Shown here one piece after another: positions 21,375 through 30,643 of a stretch of 64,000 bases of DNA. A model generated the notes under the pieces. That model saw nothing but the letters and a program-made list of their open reading frames with translations. It did no database searches and had not been told where the DNA came from. Each line of letters begins with the position of its first letter. The first letter of the stretch is position 1. The translations under genes and the position numbers were made by a program. This DNA comes from Sycobia sp. Sy_11. Its lineage: Eukaryota; Arthropoda; Insecta; Hymenoptera; Epichrysomallidae. Where the stretch lies: NCBI GenBank assembly GCA_018907035.1, contig JACCIC010000345.1, positions 62,001-126,000 on the forward strand, written 5' to 3'.

Positions 21375-21434
21375 CTACTGAGGTCGCTTTGCAACAGCCC
21401 GTTCGGTGGACAAGATTTTATAGAACGAATGGTG

Positions 21435-22241
21435 TGTTTCACTGGCAATTGTAGCGGTTGCTACCTTCGCCCTTTATTGTAATATCTAGCCTGTTTTTGG
21501 CTAAAGGGCTTAAATCTCTCCTCATCATTGTGTGTATTGCTGACAACTGTTTCATGAGATCTAGCCAATCCGCGTCTCCTTTAAGCATTGCATTTGCAAT
21601 GCCGCTCCCCGTGTTTGTCGGTAGGTCGGTGTTTCGCGTGGGTTACACCCGAACTTCAAATATTCCGGCGACGCTTTTGTTCTTGTATGTATGGTAGTAT
21701 TGATTTCAAAATTTCTGGGAAATGTTAACCCCAATCGTTTTTCATAAAAATGGTTATCATCGTTTTGATGATGCTGTTCACTTGCTCGACTTTCTTCCAC
21801 TCTTCGTGGGAATGGGCTCCTGGTGTTTCGGGGTGCTGGACTCTGGTTTCTCCTTAATTCTTGTCCATCATCGCCTTGCTGTAACTCATTCGTTTCACGA
21901 CTGACGAGTATCCACGCTGAGGTTTCTGCTATCGTTACCGTTCTTGTGGTTATCAGTGGCTTATCGTTTTCAATGGCCGCTATCCTGGATCGTTTATTTG
22001 CTCTTTCTGAGAGAATGCAGGCTGCTATGTTAACTATGCAGTCCTCTGCAGGTGGTGGTTGTGTGTATCTCCGCATAAGTTCCTTGTTTAATTCAATCTG
22101 CTGCCCTATCAGCTGCAAATCATCTATCGATTCGAAATCGTCCCTGTCAATCTTGTCCATGTATGGTGGGTGCAGATTTAAATAGATTCTATCGAACTGC
22201 TGTTCAGGATTGACTGCTGGTGCCTTTTTATCTTGTAACAC
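21435..22241 (-). pseudogene. GyA3 Gag joined to integrase C-terminus
   Basis: A single 226-codon minus frame (21561-22241). Residues 1-150 are Gag (EQQFDRIYLNLHPPYMDK, AEDCIVNIAA, RIAAIENDKPLITTRTVTI). The later part overlaps integrase in mixed frames: EQVNSIIKTMI, then GCNPRETPTYRQTRG and, past the frame end, SAIHT and KQARYYNKGRR to about 21.44 kb. GyA1 keeps protease, RT and RNase H in between, so one deletion joined Gag to integrase at its third catalytic residue. Ra follows. Confidence 0.8.
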
Positions 22242-23075
22242 TTGTATTCCGCGGAGATACGAACCGATGAGTTCCTTTTAACCTTGTGTTCAGTCGCGTA
22301 GCTTTCCCTCCTGCCTGAGTATATAATCGATCGGCCGGAATTGACGGTGGAGTGCTGCTTTAAACTCATCTATGCTGCGCCAGTTTTGCTAGAGGGGACT
22401 GGTTAAGATTCGTGCAGATTCACTCAGAATTCTGGGAAGGAACTTCAGCATGTCCGTCGCCGATATATCTAAGCTAGTCATGGTTTCTTCCAATCGTTCT
22501 ATACACTCCTGCAGATCTTCACAAGAGGCTCCGGTAAATTGTACGAGCCACTAATGCATCAGCTGTGCAGTGCGCGTTTCTTTTAAAAAGGAGTTTTCAA
22601 ATGATCTGTTCGATGTTATCAGTCTGGTGTCCGTGGGGGCTGGCTGTGCCTCTGGCGATAGGTTAGATAAGCCCGGGTATGCTGGTGGATAGTGCTGTTA
22701 GAACGCTGGATGGGGGTATGGACACATACCCGATACGTATCGCCAGTGGTTTGCTTCCGCTGGAGGTATTTCGACATTGCCTGCCAGAACCGTGCTATGA
22801 CCCGGTGGTAGCATCCAAGATCTGGGGAGATATCGCAGGCTACTCTTTGAGGGGATTACTCCTGTAGTATTATGGAGGCCGTGGGAGGTTATCCTGTTTG
22901 ACTTGCATTTTCCTCCTGAGTGTTCAACTGTATTGCTGGGCCTGTAGGCACCTGTAATGAATGGCGTGCTTCAAGAGCCGTCGAGGTCAAAGTCTCTGAC
23001 ATCTTCGTGATATCTGGTTGGTCTTGTTCATGATTTTCATCCAGTACCGATGTGAATTCGGTTCTTCGTTGCTGT
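22242..23075 (-). pseudogene. GyA3 Gag N-terminal part
   Basis: Minus translation shows MSETLTSTALEARHSLQ near 23010, a Pro/Gln-rich linker, then CEDLQECIERLEETMTSLDI, ISATDMLKFLPRIL and WRSIDEFKAALHRQFRP. GyA4 has the matching ENVEKFIERLKQTRNSIDI. Multiple stops and frame changes. It is the capsid-type half of the Gag protein. Confidence 0.65.
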
Positions 23076-23079
23076 CAGT

Positions 23080-24395
23080 TGTCATTATGCCTATTATCTG
23101 TTTCTATGTAGTTATAATTATTTTTGTTTAAAGGTGCGTACGCAGTTCACACCTTATAAAAGATTAAGTCCTTTATGTGATATTATAATGTAATGTATAT
23201 AGTATATACTATATATTGCATTATTTATAATTACCATGTTTTAAGTATGTTATATCATAAGGTAATATGTATCTTATATACTGTGTATTGCCAATTATGT
23301 TTTATATATTTAATCTGTTTAACGTATCTTCAGATTTAATACACTTAACAATTCACCTATATCCTATTATGGGCTACTCATATAGGCTGGCTATGTATAG
23401 CTTGTCATCAACAAGTGCAATATTCACTAGGTTTTCGTCCAATAGTTGTAAATAATTTTCAACTATGTCTCTATTTTAGATATTTTTTTTTTTTTAGATA
23501 GTGGGTATAGTTGATAAATATCAACTGTTACACTTAGGTGCTACAGATTATGTAATAATATAAAAATATATATAATAATCTAATTTATATAATAATCTAG
23601 TACGTAATAGTTTCTGATAATTTAACTTGGATATGAAGATTACTTATAAATTTCAGTAGTTATATGGGGACTCGTTAGTCACTTATGTGTATAGTAGTGT
23701 TTATTTATTTATACAATTAATGTTATTACTGGTTTTTCTTTATATTATTAATTTGCTTATGGTAGATGTCGTTGAAGTTATTCAGTTGGTAGTTTATTTG
23801 TCATTAAAAACTTTCCAAAACCTTTAAGTTAATTAATATTTATCATTTAATAATTTATTATGAACTTATTGGATTATGTTATTTATAACTTTAATGTGTC
23901 TATTTTTTTCACTTCTACTATTCAATAGGATGATTATTCTTATTTCTTCAATATACAGCTAGATTATGAAAGAAAAATGAAAAGATTAATCTGTTTATAG
24001 GTTGATCTTGTTTAAATGAGAGGCGCTCTATTTCTCATTAAGTTATTTTTCAGAAAATTATAAATTTTCAACCTAATTGACTGAAAATTTTTTCCACTAT
24101 TGCTGGTGAGCTGACAAACCTGTTAATTTTTACAGAATTTGAAAAGATTGATTCCTTCTTAGTCCAAAGGATCTTTCAAAAGTCACTCGCTGAAAAATGG
24201 GAGCTACATGTAACATATAGTGCTTAAGGGGCTGGGATTGGGACGTACGTAAGAATTACAAGGAAATTTAGTTATAACAGTTAGAATAATTACAAATAAT
24301 AAAATAAATATACAGACAGTAAATACGATAATTTAAATTCAGTATACAGGTACTAAGATGTGTATATTAGTTGTTGTTCCAGTTTGTGTTTGGAA
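23080..24395. other. AT-rich stretch, no gene seen
   Basis: No recognised frame. It lies between Gag of GyA3 and the inserted MITE and PLE, where the element's leader would be. Several TATA-rich runs occur, but none can be supported as a promoter. Confidence 0.45.
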
Positions 24396-24556
24396 CTAGT
24401 GCAGCAAGAAGCACTTGTATACAAAATAGATACACAGAAACAAGTACAGGTAAATATCATTACCACAAACTATTTGGACTTAATTAATACTAATTAAATT
24501 ACTAATTATTCTCTCTTTTGTTTATATCAGAGAATGTTATATTTCTTGCTGTGCTA
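24396..24556. mobile_element. MITE-like element, copy A (161 bp)
   Basis: Ends carry imperfect inverted repeats, CTAGTGCAGCAAGAA and TTCTTGCTGTGCTAAG. The interior matches, in inverted orientation, 38270-38430, which is also 161 bp long. No coding capacity. A clear target duplication was not found. Confidence 0.65.
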
Positions 24557-24728
24557 AGCATAAAATCAGAATAATTTCAGTCTAGTAAATTAGATAACAT
24601 TTATCATTCCTTATTAAATTGATTGGTTTTGAACAATTTGTCTAGAGGGCGATTTTATATTTAATTTACTAAATTTGGTAGTAGGAATAAGGTATATATA
24701 GATAAGAATATAAGATTTAGTTTAGTCA

Positions 24729-24770
24729 CTGATGAGGAGCCGTAGCAAGCATGAAACGTTGGACTACGTC
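24729..24770 (+). ncRNA. Hammerhead-like motif (P2)
   Basis: Core CTGATGA and GAAAC are intact and a 3-bp ACG/CGT stem precedes GTC, but the distal arm of stem II reads GCAT where GCTC pairs in P4, so stem II is broken. Confidence 0.55.
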
Positions 24771-24779
24771 TTCAATTAG

Positions 24780-24836
24780 GTAAGTCAGATTGCACTTTAC
24801 TATCAAAAAATTTTCCATCTAATATTTTATTTTCAG
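24780..24836 (+). other. Intron-like GT...AG segment (P2)
   Basis: 57 bases from AG/GTAAGT (a perfect donor consensus) to TTTTATTTTCAG/A. Equivalent to those of P1, P4 and P6, shortened by a deletion near the donor. Confidence 0.5.
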
Positions 24837-25146
24837 ATTAGACTACGGGTGTGATTGTATACAAGGACAGTCTAACTGCCATTATAATTTTTAATTTTTA
24901 TTTTTATTTTTATTATTTTGGTATATTGATGTATTAATATTAATCTAAATATATATTTATATATTACGTATTATTTTCAATTGATTTAATTCGATTGTAA
25001 GACTAATGAAAGTATTTATTAATTTGTATATAAGCAATCGACAAAAGTATAATTAAAGTATCTTCTTCGACCTATCTCTTATGGGAAGAATAATAGATGG
25101 GGAACGTTTAAGCGCGTGCCATAAGCTATACGCTTTGCGGGCCCTA

Positions 25147-25330
25147 AAATGCGATATTTGCAAACTTAACAAATACAGGTTTTATGAACAAAACTTAATT
25201 ACAACGTCGATCCAAAGCACATTAAATACAAACTAACTGTACCGGCGGGTTTTACTGTGCGCTATATTGCGGCACGAGCGAGGTGCGGGTATTCGCTTGG
25301 TACAGCGACGGCGGGACCTGACTCGAATTA

Positions 25331-25369
<39 letters not shown>

Positions 25370-25448
25370 GGATGTCAAGAGATATATATAATAAGTACTG
25401 TAGGTACTTGCCCTGTCAATGTGACTGCTGCAGCTGCTGTTTCCTTCA

Positions 25449-25491
<43 letters not shown>

Positions 25492-25919
25492 CGCCGAGAG
25501 TCGATGCGGCGTCTGTACCGCTGCTTGATCTTCTCTCTCTCTCGCATGCACTCGCATGGCTCCGCGGCTGGAATCGATAGCGATGGCATCTGTCAGTGGA
25601 AAAGACACGGGCGTGTTTGTTTGCGGCTGTTGAGCGAAAGTGCACCACTGTGCGTGGATCTTAGCTTCGCTGCCGTTTATTAACACAGGTGCCTGAAGGC
25701 CACACAAAATCCGGGGCGAACTCTACAGGTGTACTGGCGGCTGGTGGCTTCAATTAGAGGCATCTAGTCTCCTTGAAGGTCGGGACGAGAAAAAGGAATG
25801 TTCTCGTTCCTTTTTCGATTCCTCTACACTAGGCGCGCACTCTTACGGATCGCGAGTGTAGTATTTGCGATCACCCGCGAACACTGGCGGTTTTGAACGA
25901 ACGCGTAAATACGCGACCG
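25147..25919 (-). repeat. GyA3 right LTR-like direct repeat
   Basis: Matches 14928-15578, with two added (CT)n arrays and about 80 extra bases around 25490-25570 (GCGCCGAGAGTCGATGCGG, GTCTGTACCGCTGCTTGATC) that also occur in the inverted copy at 37.2-37.45 kb. On the minus strand AATAAA lies at about 25676. The shared hairpin is at 25790-25815. With the left copy it brackets GyA3. Confidence 0.6.
25333..25487. repeat. Two (CT)n arrays within the LTR-like repeat
   Basis: Pure CT runs at about 25331-25363 and 25451-25487. The left LTR-like copy has only short CT words at these sites, and the 37.4-kb copy has GA runs in the same places (inverted). The Ser-Leu and Arg-Glu frames here are artefacts. 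Confidence 0.9.
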
Positions 25920-25928
25920 CCAAATCGA

Positions 25929-25930
25929 CG

Positions 25931-25980
<50 letters not shown>
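25929..25980. repeat. (AT)n microsatellite
   Basis: About 50 bases of TA dinucleotides. It separates the LTR-like repeat from the dispersed repeat that follows. A similar (AT)n array lies by the other copy of that repeat (59809-59871). Confidence 0.95.
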
Positions 25981-25983
<3 letters not shown>

Positions 25984-26600
25984 AACTCTGTTACGTACTT
26001 ACGCGTAGATGTAGTAGCTCCTCTGCATATTGGAAAGACAGAACGAATTGCTATATGTGAAGAAGGGGAAGATCGGTGAAGACGAAGAAATATACGCACA
26101 CGCAACAGTTAGAACATTACAGTTATAGTTACAACAGTTAGAACAATTTACAAATGGTACTATCGCGACATTATCATGATACAAGACTCTTAAATATCCT
26201 GAGCGAGTTAAACTTATTGACGCTTTCATTTCATCTTATATACGCCTTATAGCAAGACGGGCGATATACGAGGCGTCTATACGACTTTCGGGTCGTTATT
26301 ACAAAGAGGGGGTGGTCGCGACGGCGACTATGGTGGTACGGAAAGACGCTACTTCGACAATCTGATGAATACAAAACCGGTACTTGACGAACGCGTTATC
26401 CTTGCTGTCAGCTCAGCCCGCTAACGTCAATGCCCGTGAACGGCGTCGGTGGTGGTTGTGCGTTAGTGGCACAGCCCCTGCTCCCCTCCGGCAACAGCTC
26501 GCTGTCTGCGCTGCGCCTGAGGTTGGAGGTGTAAGTAGGGGACGCGGCGATGCTTCACCCACGTGCAGCAACGGCAGCACGTAGCTATCTGTACGGCACC
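25981..26600. repeat. Dispersed repeat, copy 1
   Basis: Matches 59300-59790 in inverted orientation. Shared segments include TATATTTCTTCGTCTTCAC, CGGGTCGTTATT followed by a GGGGG run, CAATTTGATGAATACGAAAC-like sequence and the codable block MPVNGVGxGCA. Similarity in translation is higher than elsewhere, so it may be a coding or LTR piece of an element I do not recognise. Confidence 0.5.
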
Positions 26601-26639
26601 TGGCTGGGAAGATGGCAGCCGGGAACGCGGCGCTGGCTT

Positions 26640-26720
26640 ACGGCGTACATCCGATAGTCTCTATGAACCGTAGCGGTTCGAAACATGAGACATGAAAGGA
26701 ATCTAACTTTAAATTAACAG
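26640..26720 (+). mobile_element. PLE remnant with strong hairpin
   Basis: GAACCG-TAG-CGGTTC (26665-26679) followed by GAAAC, with an outer GTCTC/GAGAC pair. The motif and the following ACATGAAAGG...AACTTTAAATTAACAG resemble the P7 3' region at 52224-52300. The CTGANGA half of the core is lost. Confidence 0.4.
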
Positions 26721-27145
26721 GCGAAGGAGTTGACTCGCCGTTGATTTGCATCACTGCGTCGCTCCCGGATGGGTCGCTCCGGCGATTTGTTTCGTGTCGT
26801 CAGTGGTGTCTTGTAGTCCTCGTATTCAATGTTTTGATCAGAGTTGTGTCGTCGCCGTCGGCCGTTGGGACTGTTGGGACGTCCCGCCTTCCAGGGCAGT
26901 GGCTGCCACATTGAGTTCGGTCGTGGCGCACCTTCCTCTAATGGCGGCTTTCTCATCGGGCGTACTTCCTCGGGCTCCTGCAGTGGGACTGCGATCACAC
27001 ACCAAATTACACGCTCTGAACAACTGCAATTCATGTCAACGTTGTCTTGTGTATAAACTGAAGCATCACACAAAATCATTGGATTCAACTGCGACTTATT
27101 CTGTCGCATCACCCAGTGATGTCGTTCCCAGCTATAAATCTCCAA
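26714..27145 (-). CDS. Unrecognised 143-codon frame
   Basis: Longest frame in the stretch between the PLE remnant and N2. Basic and Pro/Arg-rich in its second half (PMRKPPLEEGAPRPN, RRRRHNSDQNIEYEDY, PERPIRERRSD), with a few Cys near residue 40 (MNCSCSE). Opposite-strand frames of similar size exist (26746-27159), so it could be a shadow. It may belong to the same element as the repeat at 25.98-26.6 kb. No function proposed. Confidence 0.25.
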   Translation of the reverse strand: MEIYSWERHHWVMRQNKSQLNPMILCDASVYTQDNVDMNCSCSERVIWCVIAVPLQEPEEVRPMRKPPLEEGAPRPNSMWQPLPWKAGRPNSPNGRRRRHNSDQNIEYEDYKTPLTTRNKSPERPIRERRSDANQRRVNSFAC

Positions 27146-27228
27146 TCACATCTGATTGATTGGCCTCCTGTATTGCATACATGGCTGCGACGACTTGCAC
27201 TGTATTGCCCGCTACGGCTCGATAATCG

Positions 27229-27326
27229 TGTGCAAGTCGTTTCCAAAAATTTGGAAAATCCCTTGTTGTACGTGCGTTAATCAATCAAGGTGCTCAACGC
27301 TCCTTTGCCTGGAAACGACTTGCACA
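27229..27326. repeat. 17-bp perfect inverted repeat
   Basis: TGTGCAAGTCGTTTCCA (27229-27245) is the exact reverse complement of 27310-27326, around a 64-base spacer. A third CGACTTGCAC lies at 27191-27200. A second, 10-bp inverted pair GGCTATTGAA/TTCAATAGCC follows at about 27381 and 27419. Confidence 0.7.
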
Positions 27327-27539
27327 AATAACCGTAGAACACTGATCGACTTCTGTTGCTATTCTGGACGTCGGCGGGCAGGCTATTGAATTGGTGCGAA
27401 TCAAAATAACAGATATACTTCAATAGCCAACAGTTCGCAACTTCAAGTATCACTGCTCGGCGTTGATTCTTTCAGAATTTACTTGTATTCTTCCGTAAAC
27501 TAAACTGTGTAAAACTAAATAATAGAATAACACGTTAAA

Positions 27540-28941
27540 CAAAATAAATTATAAAGAATCAGCAAGTTTTTTCCCAACATAAACAAACTATTCAGAAGAA
27601 ATAAAAACAATAATATAGACCACCTCATAATAAATAAAAGCGAATGGTATTCATTAAAAAACCACAACACTAAACTAAATGATATAGACACGAATCACTT
27701 CATAAACATAGATAACAACACTTTTTACATTAACAATCCCTCAATCATAACAAGCATTGCAACCACAATACAATTAACGACAAAGTAACACTATTAAAAA
27801 ATCAATTTAACACATTACCAGTGTTAACACAATTTAATACTAGCAACCCTGCATCGAACCCAAGGACTAATGCATCAAAAATTTTTACAAACTATAAAGC
27901 AACGTCATGGCTCATAAAAAAGATGCACCACAAATCAAAATTTGGTATAAACAAAATACCAAACATAGTACTAAAAAACCTTCTAAAGCACATAATAAAA
28001 CTATACATCATACTATTTAATAATTTACTAAACAATAACCACTTCCCCAATCAATGGAAAACAGCGCGCACCATTATATTAAAAAAAAAACCAAACCAAG
28101 CGAACACACTTAACAACTTAAGGTCTATTAGTCTGCGACCAGTAATAAGTAAAATATTCGAAAGAATCTTGAACAGAAGCATTACAAATCACTGCAACAT
28201 GCACAAAATCATACCTGCGAACCAATTTGGCTTCAAAAAAAATCACTGCACCACACATGCTATCAACTTACTACTGTCAAACATCAATAAACACATGGCT
28301 AATTGACTAACGAGGTTATAGCCGCATGCCTCATTGATATACAAAAAGCCTTCGATAAAATCCACGAGATAGACCCGACAGAAGGCGAATCAACAATAAA
28401 CAAAGGTTACGCAACCTTAAACGAATTTAATCACAATGGTACCCCCATTATTTATCACATACCTAGAAGAAACAGCAACAAATGTGTCTATCAATATACC
28501 AACGATGTACCACTGAGATTCTCAACAGATATCACGGTAAGAGATGCTAAATCCATGCTAAAATTTAAATATTTTTTTTAATTTTTTTTTTGATAATTTA
28601 TTAGAGAAAATAACTTTTTTCCTCTTTTTCTTTTCCTTTCCTTAAATGTTATGTTAGTATAGCTAGTTTTTGTTTTTTTGTTTTCTCCGTCTAGGCATGA
28701 ACTAATTTTCTAGCGCCACAATGTATTTTAGTAATAATATTGTAATATGCGACAACTATATTTATAAGTCTATGTGTATATATTAAATTTCTAAGCTTAT
28801 TGTAACGAGTGTGGTCCTTGTACCTATACCATCATTTTACGAGCGATAATATGTATTTTTGATTTTTGTTATGTTTTTTCACCATACTGTATAGGTACAT
28901 AATTTTCTGAATAAAGGCATTTATTAAAAAAAAAAAAAAAA
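27540..28941 (+). mobile_element. N2: non-LTR retrotransposon with poly(A) tail
   Basis: Plus-strand RT fragments (27821-28581), an AT-rich 3' untranslated region with AATAAAGG near 28911 and a terminal A run (28927-28941). The right edge abuts the minus-strand R1-like element Rd without spacer, as expected for insertion into it. The 5' half and most of RT after the AFD motif are missing. Confidence 0.75.
27821..28581 (+). pseudogene. N2 reverse transcriptase, N-terminal half
   Basis: Frames 27821-28306 and 28303-28581 hold RT motifs in order: FPNQWKTARTIIL, NNLRSISLRPVISKIFERIL, PANQFGFKKNHCTTHA and, in the next frame, AACLIDIQKAFDKI (first catalytic Asp). The sequence then departs to unrelated residues ending in VRDAKSMLKF, so the palm is deleted. 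Style suggests a CR1/Jockey-group element. A stop at the frame junction confirms decay. Confidence 0.8.
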
Positions 28942-29970
28942 TGACGTCCTCGGTGGATCACACAGTCCTAAAGCCATATTGTCTTGGAGACAGTTGTGTC
29001 TCTATGATCCTATTTAATCTGTTCAGTATTAGAACTTCAAGGACTTTGCCAATTATTGGCAATAGACAAATGGGTCGGTAGGACGCGGGGTTCTCAGGCT
29101 CTTTGTTCTCCCCCTTTCGGATTATGACAACTTGGCCGAGCTTCCAATCGTTTGGGACGATCGAAAATCTTAAGAGTTGTATATGCTTATCGTGTCCTGC
29201 CTGTAGGTCGGCAGTACTATTTGAATGATAGTTAAGTCGAAGCTGTCTGCGCCAGGGGCTTTACCCAGCTTCATCATGGCCCAGACCTTATCCAACTCAG
29301 TCGGATTAAATTGAACCTTGGCTCCCTGGGCGGAAGGGTGTTGGGCAAGTGCCTCATATATTTTTACTCTTGCTCATCCTGATTATTGTCTGCAGTAAAT
29401 AGAGTGTTTACTAGTGACGTTGTAGTACTTACACAGTCCGTTGTATATGTGTCTTAATCCAGGCGGACGCTGCATGCAACTTCCCTGATGGACAGCTTAT
29501 CTACTTGAATTCGTGAAGCTGTGCCCCAAGGGTTCTGATTATCCTTCACTGTGATAAAATCTGGCTATTAGGTCTTTTTACTATGCCTGATTCTACGGAC
29601 ATGCTCCTTCCTAGCCGCTTTCTATTCTTTCTTGAGGTGCTCCCGTATAACGGAATCACGCTCTGTCTGGAATACTCGACGGGCTCAATTTGAAGAGCTT
29701 TTCATTCTATCTAATTCAGGGTTCCACCAGGCAGCTCCTAGCAGCTAGCCTACTCATGGGAATGACAGCATTGCAAGCTTTTCTCAAAGTTGCTGTCAAT
29801 CAGCAAACTCTCTCAATAGTCTCCAATTTGGAGACGGACATTGTTTGTTGTCACAGTGGCAGTCACCGAGCTGTAATATTCACACTGTATACTAATTTGT
29901 TCTACTTAATGAAGTACAAGATTCACAAAGACGTGAAACACCGGTCCTTATCAATCACAGAAGACGGGCA
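28942..29970 (-). pseudogene. Rd: R1-like RT fragment
   Basis: Minus translation gives the linker (ATLRKACNAV, ARSC), then KAPGADSFDLTIIQI, PNDWKLGQVVIIRK, NPASYRPICLLPIIGKVLE and QYGFRT just before 28942, the N-terminal half of an R1-type RT. The order matches Rc (48.8-49.2 kb). It ends where N2's poly(A) begins, so the rest was separated or lost. No clean frame remains. Confidence 0.75.
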
Positions 29971-30240
29971 GTAGTTAGCGCTCTAAAAAATCGAGATCAA
30001 AATTGGTGATTGAATTTGACGTTACTTGATCTGCTTACGTTGACTGTTCTGAATTAAGTTAGTGAATATGTTTATCGGTGTTACAGTCTTACAATATTAT
30101 AGTGTATTATATTGTTAAAGTTATAGAGTGTTATAGCTACTGTGTTACAGTGTTATATAATAATATATTATGCTAATATATTAAGAGTCAGAGTGTCCTT
30201 ATTTATAATCACCTCCGATGAAGTACTCAAGTTTCTTTTA
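29971..30240. other. AT-rich stretch, no gene seen
   Basis: Short GTGTTAT/TTACAG words repeat around 30060-30160. No frame recognised. Confidence 0.4.
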
Positions 30241-30641
30241 TAAATAATAATAAAATCAGAAGACGATTTAATGATTGTAACGATAAGGATGATAAGAATA
30301 AAATCGGTCACATTACTTAATTGTCTGACCTCGTAAATGTATGAAAGTCTTAGTTGTGTATAAAATAAATTTTAAAGACTGTGGCAAATATTACATTGGA
30401 CAAATGGGTAGATACCTAAAACAAAGAATATTTCAGCATCAATATAGCTTAAGAAGCATGAATAATTCTGACGAAGCAGGAACGATTATTTTGGGCTAAA
30501 AGGATATAGTTTAAACTTGTTATATTTTTTCGATTTTGAAAATGTAAATATTTTAGAACAAGGTATTTAAAGTAGATATAAAAGAAACGCTTCAAAGTAT
30601 TCATATTTTGAGAAATCGTAATAATGTAAATTTAATGTACA
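30241..30641 (+). mobile_element. PLE P3, endonuclease fragment cut by M1
   Basis: Plus translation gives VYKINFKDCGKYYIGQMGRY and KQRIFQHQYSL, then the following PLE segment (FENVNIL, ILRNRNNVNLM). The series stops at the TA where mariner M1 begins. Divergent from P1 and P4 but close to P7. Confidence 0.8.
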
Positions 30642-30643
30642 TA

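Larger units (their letters stand above)
17530..21430 (-). mobile_element. Ra: R1-like non-LTR retrotransposon inserted in GyA3
   Basis: Minus order: Gag-like ORF1 (21.37-20.09 kb), endonuclease (19.97-19.37 kb), linker, RT thumb/C-terminal part (19.0-18.05 kb) and 3' untranslated end (18.05-17.53 kb). The RT fingers and palm are deleted. Both flanks are the same GyA3 integrase C-terminus. Related copies Rb, Rc and Rd occur in the window. Clade assignment to the R1/I group rests on motif style, not a tree. Confidence 0.85.
24580..25040 (+). mobile_element. PLE P2, 3' end only
   Basis: Starts within the PLE 3' segment (ACATTTATCATTCCTTATT) and carries the hammerhead-like motif, intron-like segment, ACAAGGACAGTCTAACTG and the tail ATTGTAAGACTAATG...ATTTATTAATTTGTATAT. 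The coding part is absent (5' truncated). It sits next to MITE copy A inside the presumed leader of GyA3. Confidence 0.8.

Noticed and set aside
25267..25683. 138-codon frame rich in Ser-Leu
   Set aside because: It runs through two (CT)n arrays of the LTR-like repeat; the opposite strand is equally open. It is an artefact of the microsatellites.
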